Shown piece after piece: positions 16,320-29,805 of a stretch of 64,000 bases of DNA. The notes beneath the pieces were generated by a model. It saw only the letters and a list, made by a program, of their open reading frames with translations, ran no database searches and was not told where the DNA came from. Each line of letters starts with the position of its first letter. Position 1 is the stretch's first letter. A program made the position numbers and the translations under genes. The DNA comes from Sinomonas cellulolyticus. GTDB lineage: Bacteria > Actinomycetota > Actinomycetes > Actinomycetales > Micrococcaceae. Location of the stretch: the NCBI RefSeq assembly GCF_014656475.1, contig NZ_BNCM01000004.1, forward strand, positions 124,001-188,000, given 5' to 3'.

Positions 16320-17543
16320 TCAGAGGGGCTCCACGACGGCTGCCACGCGGTCCTCGCCGATGCGGGTGAGCACGAGCGTGGCGCGCTTGGCCGCACCCTT
16401 GCGCTGCCCCGAGAGCAGGAGCCGGCGGAGTTCCTCGGGGGTGACTGCGGCGCCCCGCTTCTTGATGTCCAGCACGCCGATCCCCTCACTGCGCACCCAC
16501 GCACGCAGTGCCTTGACGTTGTAGGGCCGGACCTCCAGCACCCGGTAGCCCTTCGCGAAGGGCGTGTCCACAGGCTCGGGCGCGCAGATGTAGGCGATGT
16601 GGGGGTCCACGAGATGCCCCCCGAGCCGCTCGGCGAGCTCGGCCACGAGCCCAGCGCGGATCACGGCGCCGTCGGGCTCGTAGAGGAAGCCGGCCAGCGG
16701 GCCGATCTGCGGCTGGGCACCCTGGCCGAAGTCGGTCTCGGCGACGAGCTCGGCCACGCCGTCGTGCCCAAGGAGCAGGGCCGAACGCCGCACGGTGGGC
16801 CGGCGCAGGCCGTTGAAGTACAGGGCCACCTCGGCGACGTCCCCGTTGACGGACACCCACTGCGCCTCGCACCCGGCCGGGATGGACGCGTGCGGCATGC
16901 CGGGGCCGAGCTTCACGCCGACGGGCAGTCCGCGCGCGGCGAGCCCTTCGACGAAGCTCAGCGGCGGGGAGAACTCCTCCGGGTCCCACAGCCGCGTGGT
17001 GCCCGATGAAGAGGTCTCGCGGCGCGCCGGGTCGAGCCAGACCCCGTCCACCCCCTCGAGCGCCACGGACTGCGCGTCCGCATGGACCACCCGGGCCTGG
17101 GGGAACGGCATGAGGTTCATGGTCGCGCACGCAGCGGTCGTCTCGTCGACCTCCACGGCGGTCACCTCGAGGTCGAGCGATGCCATGGCCATGGCGTCCG
17201 CCCCCAGCCCGCACCCGAGATCCGCCACGTGGCGGACCCCGGCATCGACGAACCGGCGGGCGTGGCGGGCCGCCACGGAGAGGCGCGTGGCCTGCTCGAG
17301 GCCCGCACGGGTGAACAGCATCCGCGAGGCGAACTCGCCGAACTTCGCCTCCGCCCGGACGCGCAGGCGCGCCTGGGAGAGGACGGCGGCCACGAGCTCG
17401 GGGGAGTGGCCCGCCTTGCGCATGCGCGTGGTGAGAGCGAGCGCGTCCTCCTCGCGGTAGGGGCCGAGCGAGTTGACGAGGGCCCAGCCCTCCGGCGTCA
17501 GCAGGGGCGCCAGCTGCTCGGGGGCGGGATTGTCGTGGGGCAT
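16320..17543 (-). CDS. Class I SAM-dependent methyltransferase, THUMP-like type
   Basis: 407 residues. The SAM motif I is VADLGCGLGADAMAMA (about residues 108-123), followed by VTAVEVDETT and, as motif IV, GVWLDPARRE. The C-terminal part (YRVLEVRPYNVKALRAWV, then IGVLDIKKRG) matches the THUMP-like domain of actinobacterial putative RNA methyltransferases. The substrate is probably RNA but is not shown. The ATG at 17543 lies 7 bases after TACGCT. The C-terminal end faces the AroE-like gene with a 39-base gap. Confidence 0.82.
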   Translation of the reverse strand: MPHDNPAPEQLAPLLTPEGWALVNSLGPYREEDALALTTRMRKAGHSPELVAAVLSQARLRVRAEAKFGEFASRMLFTRAGLEQATRLSVAARHARRFVDAGVRHVADLGCGLGADAMAMASLDLEVTAVEVDETTAACATMNLMPFPQARVVHADAQSVALEGVDGVWLDPARRETSSSGTTRLWDPEEFSPPLSFVEGLAARGLPVGVKLGPGMPHASIPAGCEAQWVSVNGDVAEVALYFNGLRRPTVRRSALLLGHDGVAELVAETDFGQGAQPQIGPLAGFLYEPDGAVIRAGLVAELAERLGGHLVDPHIAYICAPEPVDTPFAKGYRVLEVRPYNVKALRAWVRSEGIGVLDIKKRGAAVTPEELRRLLLSGQRKGAAKRATLVLTRIGEDRVAAVVEPL

Positions 17544-17550
17544 GCAATCC

Positions 17551-17556
17551 AGCGTA
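17551..17556 (-). promoter_or_regulatory. -10 box of the THUMP-like methyltransferase gene
   Basis: TACGCT on the minus strand, 7 bases before ATG 17543. Confidence 0.5.
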
Positions 17557-17594
17557 GTGTCCCGCGCGTGCCGCTCGCGGCGGGGCGCATTCGT

Positions 17595-17600
17595 TAGGCT
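17595..17600 (+). promoter_or_regulatory. -10 box of the 128-residue membrane protein gene
   Basis: TAGGCT, 7 bases before ATG 17608. Confidence 0.5.
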
Positions 17601-17607
17601 GGGCGTC

Positions 17608-17994
17608 ATGGAGACCACCCCCGGCGCAGAACCTGTCCCCGCACGCAAGGAACCGGCCGGGGGCGCCCGGCGTCTCCGGCTGTACGCTCGCCCCGTCCTC
17701 ATTGGAGGAATCGTCCTCGCCGTGGTCGGTGCCGTGCTGCTGCTGGTGGTGACGGGCCTGGACGCGTTCAACGCCACGGTGTACTCGGTGGGCGGCAAGA
17801 GCATCAGCGATGCGACGGCGGAGGCGCAGTCGCTGCGCGACCAGTTCCAGGGGGCGAGGGCCATCGGGCTCGCCGTCCTCATTGTCGGCGCCGTCGCCAT
17901 CGTGGGTTCCGCCATCGCCCTCTATGCGACACGCAGCCTCGTCGCGGAGGACGACGGCGACGACCTCGGCTACGACGAGCTGGCCGGCGAGTAG
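17608..17994 (+). CDS. Two-segment membrane protein of unknown function
   Basis: 128 residues. A charged N-terminus, a first membrane helix (PVLIGGIVLAVVGAVLLLVVTGL), an outside loop of about 35 residues containing SKSISDATAEA-like polar sequence, a second helix (AIGLAVLIVGAVAIVGSAIALYA) and an acidic tail (EDDGDDLGYDELAGE). No family recognised. ATG 17608 chosen because of the -10 box; an earlier in-frame start would run through it. It lies upstream of the groES promoter. Confidence 0.65.
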   Translation: METTPGAEPVPARKEPAGGARRLRLYARPVLIGGIVLAVVGAVLLLVVTGLDAFNATVYSVGGKSISDATAEAQSLRDQFQGARAIGLAVLIVGAVAIVGSAIALYATRSLVAEDDGDDLGYDELAGE

Positions 17995-18043
17995 CCGCAG
18001 ACCGCTTCAGAGCGCCGCTTTCGGGCCGGCCGTCGACGGCGCG

Positions 18044-18070
18044 TTGGCACTCGCCTTGACCGAGTGCCAA
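18044..18070. promoter_or_regulatory. CIRCE operator 1 of groES-groEL
   Basis: TTGGCACTC-N9-GAGTGCCAA, a perfect inverted repeat with one compensating change in each arm from the consensus TTAGCACTC-N9-GAGTGCTAA. It covers the -35 box. Target of the HrcA repressor. Confidence 0.93.
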
Positions 18071-18085
18071 CCGGCTCACTAGAGT
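18056..18085 (+). promoter_or_regulatory. groES-groEL promoter
   Basis: TTGACC (18056-18061) and TAGAGT (18080-18085), 18 bases apart. It lies between and partly under the two CIRCE sites; the RNA start would be near 18092. Confidence 0.7.
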
Positions 18086-18090
18086 CACCA

Positions 18091-18117
18091 GTAGCACTCG
18101 ACGACGTTGAGTGCTAA
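18091..18117. promoter_or_regulatory. CIRCE operator 2 of groES-groEL
   Basis: GTAGCACTC-N9-GAGTGCTAA, matching the consensus at 17 of 18 positions. It starts at the predicted RNA start. With CIRCE 1 it brackets the promoter. Confidence 0.95.
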
Positions 18118-18202
18118 CTGTCAGGCACGCTCCCGGCACCCGCGACGACGGTTGCTTGCCCGGCTCCCCACCCGTGATTCGTTTCATGAAAAGGAGAGAT
18201 CC

Positions 18203-18499
18203 GTGTCGGTCTCCATCAAGCCCCTCGAGGATCGCATTGTCGTCAAGCCGCTCGAGGCCGAGCAGACCACCGCGTCCGGCCTCGTGATCCCGGACACCGC
18301 GAAGGAGAAGCCGCAGGAGGGCGAGGTCGTGGCAGTGGGCCCCGGCCGCGTCGACGACAACGGCAACCGCGTGCCGGTCGACGTCACCGTCGGCGATGTC
18401 GTCCTCTACTCCAAGTACGGCGGCACCGAGGTCAAGACCGGCGGCACCGAGTACCTCGTGCTCTCCGCCCGCGACGTCCTCGCGATCGTCGTCAAGTAG
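18203..18499 (+). CDS. groES: Co-chaperonin GroES
   Basis: 98 residues: [20 protein letters not shown], the mobile loop region [19 protein letters not shown], then [10 protein letters not shown] and [10 protein letters not shown]. It forms the heptameric lid of GroEL. The GTG start at 18203 follows AAAAGGAGAGA. The leader from the predicted RNA start is about 110 bases, starts in CIRCE 2, and could therefore also fold in the RNA. Followed by groEL after 71 bases that contain a strong hairpin. Confidence 0.98.
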   Translation: MSVSIKPLEDRIVVKPLEAEQTTASGLVIPDTAKEKPQEGEVVAVGPGRVDDNGNRVPVDVTVGDVVLYSKYGGTEVKTGGTEYLVLSARDVLAIVVK

Positions 18500-18509
18500 C
18501 AGCATGCCC

Positions 18510-18543
18510 AGCACCCCGGCCGCCATCCCGCGGCCGGGGTGCT
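18510..18543 (+). terminator. Hairpin between groES and groEL
   Basis: AGCACCCCGGCCG pairs perfectly with CGGCCGGGGTGCT around an 8-base loop. No T-run follows, and groEL starts 28 bases later, so partial termination or RNA processing is more likely than full stop. Confidence 0.7.
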
Positions 18544-18567
18544 CTGCGCAGAACACCCCAGGAGTAG

Positions 18568-20184
<1,617 letters not shown>

Positions 20185-20231
20185 TCACCCGCGGCAGGGC
20201 CTGCCCAGAGGCTCCACGGCGGCCGTCCACC

Positions 20232-23048
<2,817 letters not shown>

Positions 23049-23094
23049 CCGGGCGCGGCTGAGGCCGCCCTCCCGCTGTCCACGCGGCCGCCGA

Positions 23095-23127
23095 AAGCCC
23101 CTCGCCCCCTCTGCGGGCGGGGGGCTT
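23095..23127 (+). terminator. Terminator after guaB
   Basis: AAGCCCCTCGCCC pairs with GGGCGGGGGGCTT (one G-T pair) around a 7-base loop. Confidence 0.8.
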
Positions 23128-23153
23128 CGCCGTGCCCCCAGAGGCGTGCCGGG

Positions 23154-23159
23154 TAAGGT
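23154..23159 (+). promoter_or_regulatory. -10 box of guaB3
   Basis: TAAGGT, 7 bases before GTG 23167. The spacer AGGAGCC also resembles a ribosome binding site that is too close to the start. Confidence 0.45.
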
Positions 23160-23166
23160 AGGAGCC

Positions 23167-24300
23167 GTGACTTACGAGATCGAAATCGGCCGCGGCAAGC
23201 GCGGGCGCCGTGCCTACTCCCTCGACGACATCGCGATCGTGGCGAACCGCAGGACCCGCGACCCGGAGGACGTCTCGGTCTCGTGGCAGATCGACGCCTA
23301 CCGCTTCGAGATGCCAGTCATCGCGGCGCCGATGGACTCCGTCATGTCCCCGGCCTCGGCGATCACGCTCGGAAGGCTCGGCGGCCTCGGCGTGCTCGAC
23401 CTCGAGGGGCTCTGGACCCGCTACGACAATCCGGAGCCGCTCCTGGAGGAGATCGCAGGGCTCGCGGGGGAGCCGTCCAGCACCTCGGTCACGCGGCGGC
23501 TGCAGGAGATCTATGCGGCCCCGGTCCAGACCGAACTCATCTCTGCGCGCCTCGCCGAGATCCGGGCCTCGGGCGTGACGGTGGCCGGCGCCCTGACCCC
23601 GTCGGGCACCCTCGACCACTACAAGGCGGTGCTCGCCGCCGGCGTCGACCTCTTCGTGATCCGCGGCACCACAGTCTCGGCCGAGCACGTCTCCAAGAAC
23701 CAGGAGCCCCTGAACCTCAAGAAGTTCATCTACGAGCTCGACGTGCCCGTCATCGTGGGCGGCGCGGCCGGCTACACCCCCGCACTGCACCTCATGCGCA
23801 CCGGAGCGGCGGGCGTCCTCGTCGGTTTCGGGGGAGGCGCGACGACGACCACCCGCCGGGCGCTCGGCATCCACTCGCCGCTCGCATCGGCCATCAGCGA
23901 CGTGGCCGCGGCCCGCCGGGACTACATGGACGAGTCCGGTGGCCGGTACGTGCACGTCATCGCCGACGGCGGGATGGGCACCTCGGGGGACATCGTGAAG
24001 GCCATAGCCATGGGCGCCGACGCCGTCATGCTCGGCTCTGCCCTGGCCCGCGCCGAGGAGGCGCCCGGCCGCGGGTGGCACTGGGGCGCCGAGGCGCACC
24101 ACGCGGACACGCCGCGCGGCGAGCGGGTCAACGTCGGCACCGTGGGTCCGATGGAGGAAGTCCTGTTCGGCCCGGGCCACCACGCGGACGGCACGAGCAA
24201 CCTCGTCGGCATGCTGCGCCGGTCCATGGCAACGTCCGGCTATTCGGACCTCAAGGAGTTCCAGCGGGTGGACGTCGTCGTCTCCCCCTACCAGCGCTGA
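23167..24300 (+). CDS. guaB3: GuaB3 family IMP dehydrogenase-related protein
   Basis: 377 residues, TIM-barrel IMPDH relative without CBS domains. It opens with the family-specific TYEIEIGRGKRGRRAYSLDD and ends VVVSPYQR. Aligned with GuaB, the catalytic loop GSICTTR becomes GATTTTR, so the active-site cysteine position appears to be threonine; if right, it cannot form the usual thioimidate intermediate. It may regulate GuaB or act on another nucleotide. GTG 23167 chosen over an ORF start at 23146. The guaB-guaB3 pair is conserved in actinobacteria. Confidence 0.93.
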   Translation: MTYEIEIGRGKRGRRAYSLDDIAIVANRRTRDPEDVSVSWQIDAYRFEMPVIAAPMDSVMSPASAITLGRLGGLGVLDLEGLWTRYDNPEPLLEEIAGLAGEPSSTSVTRRLQEIYAAPVQTELISARLAEIRASGVTVAGALTPSGTLDHYKAVLAAGVDLFVIRGTTVSAEHVSKNQEPLNLKKFIYELDVPVIVGGAAGYTPALHLMRTGAAGVLVGFGGGATTTTRRALGIHSPLASAISDVAAARRDYMDESGGRYVHVIADGGMGTSGDIVKAIAMGADAVMLGSALARAEEAPGRGWHWGAEAHHADTPRGERVNVGTVGPMEEVLFGPGHHADGTSNLVGMLRRSMATSGYSDLKEFQRVDVVVSPYQR

Positions 24301-24371
24301 GGCCCTCCCGCGGTTGCCGAGGGCGGCCAGATTCACTGATCCCGCCCCTGACGGGCTCCGGACGCCGAGCC

Positions 24372-24377
24372 TAGACT
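24372..24377 (+). promoter_or_regulatory. -10 box of glpD
   Basis: TAGACT, 6 bases before ATG 24384. Confidence 0.5.
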
Positions 24378-24383
24378 CGGACC

Positions 24384-26105
24384 ATGACTGCACGGCTGAG
24401 CCCTGAGTACCGCAAGGCGTCCCTGGCGCGGTTCAAGGAGACCACCGAGCCGAACCGCGCGCTCGACGTGCTCATCGTGGGCGGCGGCATCGTGGGCGCA
24501 GGGTCGGCGCTCGACGCGGTCACCCGCGGGCTGGACGTGGGCATCGTCGAGGCCCGCGACTGGGCGTCCGGCACGTCGTCCCGCTCGTCCAAGCTCCTCC
24601 ACGGAGGGCTCCGCTACCTCGAGATGCTTGACTTCCGGCTCGTGCAGGAGGCACTGCAGGAGCGCGGCCTGCTGCTCCAGCGCATCGCACCCCATCTGGC
24701 GCGTCCGGTTCCGTTCCTGTACCCGCTCCAGCACCGCTTCTGGGAGCGGGTCTACGTGGGCCTGGGGCTGATCCTCTACGACACGCTGGGGCTCACGAGC
24801 GGGCACAGCAACGGCGTCCCGATCCACAAGCACCTCTTCCGCAGGGGAACGCTCCGGGCCGCCCCCAGCCTGCGCGAGGACGCCATGATCGGCTCGATCC
24901 GCTACTACGACGGCCAGATCGACGACGCGCGCATGGTCGCGACGGTGGTGCGCACTGCGGCCGAGTACGGCGCCCACGCGGCCAACCGGGTCGCCGTCGT
25001 GGACTTCCTGCGCGAGGGGGAGCGCGTCGTCGGAGCGCGCGTCAAGGACCAGGAGACGGGCGAGGAGTTCGAGGTCCGCGCCAAGCAGGTCATCAACGCG
25101 ACCGGCGTATGGACGGACGAGACCCAGGACATGGTCACCGAGCGCGGCCAGCTCCACGTGCGGGCGTCCAAGGGCATCCACCTCGTGGTCCCGCGGGACC
25201 GCTTCCAGTCGACCGTGGGCCTGATCCTGCGTACGGAGAAGTCGGTCCTGTTCGTCATCCCCTGGGGGCGGCACTGGATCATCGGCACCACCGACACGGA
25301 CTGGAAGCTGGACAAGGCGCACCCCGCGGCCTCGAGCACAGACATCGACTACCTCCTCGAGCACGTGAACAGGGTCCTGAAGCGCCCGCTCACGCGAGAG
25401 GATGTCGAGGGCGTCTACGCCGGGCTGCGCCCGCTGCTCGCCGGCGAGAACGACTCGACGGCCAAGCTGAGCCGGGAACACGTCGTCGCCCATCCCGTGC
25501 CGGGCCTCGTGATGGTAGCGGGCGGGAAGTTCACCACCTACAGGGTCATGGCCAAGGACGCCGTCGACGAGGCCACACGGGCGATGGACGAGAAGGTGCC
25601 CGACTCGTGCACGGACCGCGTGCCGCTCGTCGGGGCGGACGGATTCCGCGCCGTCTGGAACCGCCGCCATCGGCTCGCGGACCGAGCCGGCGTCCACGTG
25701 GCCCGCGTCGAGCACCTCCTGAACCGCTTCGGCTCGCTCACCGGCGAGGTGCTCGATCTCCTCGAGTCCGATCCTCAGCTCGCGGAACCGCTCCCGGGAG
25801 CCGACGACTACCTCCGCGCCGAGGTGGTGTACGCGACCACGCACGAGGGCGCCCGGCACATCGAGGATGTGCTGACTCGCCGCACCCGCATCTCCATCGA
25901 GGCCTGGGACCGCGGGGTCAGCGCGGCGCCGGTCGTGGCCGATCTCATGGCGCCCCTGCTCGGCTGGAGCCAGACGCAGCGCGACAACGAGGTGGCGCAC
26001 TATCTCGCACGGGTCGAGGCCGAGCGGCTGAGCCAGCAGCAGCCGGATGACGAGTCGGCCGAGGCGGCGCGGATGGGCGCCGCGGACATCGTCCCAGTAA
26101 AGTAG
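24384..26105 (+). CDS. glpD: Glycerol-3-phosphate dehydrogenase, FAD-dependent
   Basis: Membrane-associated enzyme passing electrons from glycerol 3-phosphate to the quinone pool. FAD-binding VLIVGGGIVGAGSALDAVTRG at residues 28-48, then SGTSSRSSKLLHGGLRYLEM and the substrate region GRHWIIGTTDTDW. The C-terminal alpha-helical domain (DUF/GlpD C-terminal type) ends at residue 573, a usual length. It is followed after 4 bases by a PTS IIA gene, so the two are probably co-transcribed. No glpF or glpK is nearby. Confidence 0.96.
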   Translation: MTARLSPEYRKASLARFKETTEPNRALDVLIVGGGIVGAGSALDAVTRGLDVGIVEARDWASGTSSRSSKLLHGGLRYLEMLDFRLVQEALQERGLLLQRIAPHLARPVPFLYPLQHRFWERVYVGLGLILYDTLGLTSGHSNGVPIHKHLFRRGTLRAAPSLREDAMIGSIRYYDGQIDDARMVATVVRTAAEYGAHAANRVAVVDFLREGERVVGARVKDQETGEEFEVRAKQVINATGVWTDETQDMVTERGQLHVRASKGIHLVVPRDRFQSTVGLILRTEKSVLFVIPWGRHWIIGTTDTDWKLDKAHPAASSTDIDYLLEHVNRVLKRPLTREDVEGVYAGLRPLLAGENDSTAKLSREHVVAHPVPGLVMVAGGKFTTYRVMAKDAVDEATRAMDEKVPDSCTDRVPLVGADGFRAVWNRRHRLADRAGVHVARVEHLLNRFGSLTGEVLDLLESDPQLAEPLPGADDYLRAEVVYATTHEGARHIEDVLTRRTRISIEAWDRGVSAAPVVADLMAPLLGWSQTQRDNEVAHYLARVEAERLSQQQPDDESAEAARMGAADIVPVK

Positions 26106-26109
26106 CCGC

Positions 26110-26601
<492 letters not shown>

Positions 26602-26673
26602 CGCCCTTCGGCACGGCCGGTGGGAGGTCACCCGCCCCCAGCAGGCGTTTACGTTTTCTACAGCTTGTCGGAG

Positions 26674-26679
26674 TACCGT
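26674..26679 (+). promoter_or_regulatory. -10 box of the SURF1-guaA stretch
   Basis: TACCGT, 6 bases before GTG 26686. It supports this GTG over an out-of-frame ATG at 26682. Confidence 0.5.
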
Positions 26680-26685
26680 TAATGG

Positions 26686-27552
26686 GTGCTCCGAACTGCC
26701 CTCAAACCCCAGTGGATCGCGGCGCTCGTGGCGGCGCTCGTGGTGTCCTGGGTGTTCGTGCTGCTCAGCCAGTGGCAGTTCTCGCGCTCCGTCTCCGAGG
26801 CGACGCCCCCCGCGCGCGCCACCGAGCAGGTCAAGCCGCTCACCGACGTCCTGCGCCCCGGCGAGGCTTTCCCGGGTCCCGCGGCCGACCAGATGGTCAC
26901 CCTCACCGGCACGTTCGACGCCGCGCGCCAGACGTTGGTTGCGGACCGGCTCCAGGACGGGCGCAGCGGGTGGTGGGTGGTCACGGCCTTCACGGTCGAC
27001 GGCGCCCCGGCCGTAGGCGGGGAGCACGGCACAGTGGTCCCCGTAGCCCGGGGCTGGATCTCCTCGCCTGAGAAGGCGAGCCCGCCGCCCTCCGGCCCGG
27101 TGGCCCTCACCGGGAGGCTCCTGCCGTCCGAGGCGCCCCAGGCGAAGCAGGACATCGCGGCGGGACAGGTCGCCACGCTCTCGGTCGCACAGCTCATCAA
27201 CATCTGGGACAGGCCCAGCTACCCGGGCTTCGTGGCCGTGACAGCGGTCGCCACGCCTGGGGGTGCGGCCATCGCGGCCCCGGCAGGACTCGAGCCTCTC
27301 AGCATCGCCCCGCAGCCGGTCGAGCAGCCGGTCAACTGGCTGAACATCTTCTACGCCGTCGAATGGGTCGTGTTCGCGGGCTTCGCGATCTTCCTGTGGT
27401 GGCGCCTCGTGCGCGACGACTACGAGCGCACCCAGGACGCGATCGCTGACGCCGAGGCGGAGGCCGCCGGGACAGCGCCTCCCCACGACGGATCGGACCA
27501 GACCACCACCATGGGCGCCCATGCGCCCAGCGAAACCGGAGGAACACCGTGA
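26686..27552 (+). CDS. SURF1-family cytochrome oxidase assembly protein
   Basis: 288 residues with one membrane helix at each end: WIAALVAALVVSWVFVLLSQWQFSRS near residues 10-36 and WLNIFYAVEWVVFAGFAIFLWWRLV near 213-240. The large loop between them lies outside the membrane and carries GRSGWWVVTAFTVDG and VARGWISSPE. SURF1 helps insert heme a into cytochrome c oxidase. A C-terminal tail of ~45 residues is acidic and disordered. Its stop overlaps the DUF3817 gene by 4 bases. Confidence 0.88.
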   Translation: MLRTALKPQWIAALVAALVVSWVFVLLSQWQFSRSVSEATPPARATEQVKPLTDVLRPGEAFPGPAADQMVTLTGTFDAARQTLVADRLQDGRSGWWVVTAFTVDGAPAVGGEHGTVVPVARGWISSPEKASPPPSGPVALTGRLLPSEAPQAKQDIAAGQVATLSVAQLINIWDRPSYPGFVAVTAVATPGGAAIAAPAGLEPLSIAPQPVEQPVNWLNIFYAVEWVVFAGFAIFLWWRLVRDDYERTQDAIADAEAEAAGTAPPHDGSDQTTTMGAHAPSETGGTP

Positions 27553-28034
27553 TCGACCCCAAGCCCGCCGTGGGCCGCAGCACCGGGCAGCGCCGCTTCG
27601 GCGGCACCGTCGCCCAGATCCGCTCGGCCCTGAAGTTCTACCGCGTCGCGGCATGGGTGACCGGCACGATGCTCCTGCTCCTGTGCGCCGAGATGATCGC
27701 CCGCTACGCGTTCGGACAGTTCCTCTATGCCGGGGGCAGCGATGCGTTCACCGGCAAGCCCTTCGGCTTCGGCTTCGCGGATGCGGAGCCGGCAGGCGTG
27801 GTAGGCGGGGCGAACCTCTCGATCACGATCCTCATCGTCCACGGCTGGATGTACGTGGTGTACCTCATCTCGAACTTCCGCCTGTGGTCGCTCATGCGGT
27901 GGCGGTTCCCGCGCCTCATCCTCATGGCGCTGGGCGGTGTGGTGCCGTTCCTGAGCTTCATCGTCGAGCGGCGCATGCACGCCGAGGCGGAGCGCGAGCT
28001 CGAGTCCCACCCCGAAGCCGGACAGCGGTACTGA
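27549..28034 (+). CDS. DUF3817 membrane protein
   Basis: 161 residues with three membrane helices: [40 protein letters not shown] and [21 protein letters not shown]. The pattern HGWMYVVYL with the basic loop [11 protein letters not shown] is typical of DUF3817 proteins of actinobacteria, often found beside SURF1 or guaA. Function unknown. The GTG start overlaps the SURF1 stop by 4 bases; guaA follows after 22 bases with its own -10 box. Confidence 0.85.
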   Translation: MIDPKPAVGRSTGQRRFGGTVAQIRSALKFYRVAAWVTGTMLLLLCAEMIARYAFGQFLYAGGSDAFTGKPFGFGFADAEPAGVVGGANLSITILIVHGWMYVVYLISNFRLWSLMRWRFPRLILMALGGVVPFLSFIVERRMHAEAERELESHPEAGQRY

Positions 28035-28043
28035 CCGGTCCGG

Positions 28044-28049
28044 TACCCT
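28044..28049 (+). promoter_or_regulatory. -10 box of guaA
   Basis: TACCCT, 7 bases before GTG 28057. Confidence 0.45.
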
Positions 28050-28056
28050 TGAGAGA

Positions 28057-29682
<1,626 letters not shown>

Positions 29683-29707
29683 CCCCCTCGGCTCTCCCTC
29701 CGCAATG

Positions 29708-29737
29708 CGGCCGGTGTCCCCAGTGGGACGCCGGCCG
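29708..29737 (+). terminator. Terminator after guaA
   Basis: CGGCCGGTGTCCC pairs with GGGACGCCGGCCG (one G-T pair) around CAGT, followed by TTGCCGATTT. Confidence 0.8.
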
Positions 29738-29792
29738 TTGCCGATTTGGCCCCCGGCAGCGTTGCACGCCCGGCGAGGGCGGCAGAACAGGC

Positions 29793-29798
29793 TAACCT
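29793..29798 (+). promoter_or_regulatory. -10 box of the helicase-like gene
   Basis: TAACCT, 7 bases before ATG 29806. The spacer CGGAGCT contains GGAG, so either mode of start is possible. Confidence 0.45.
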
Positions 29799-29805
29799 CG
29801 GAGCT

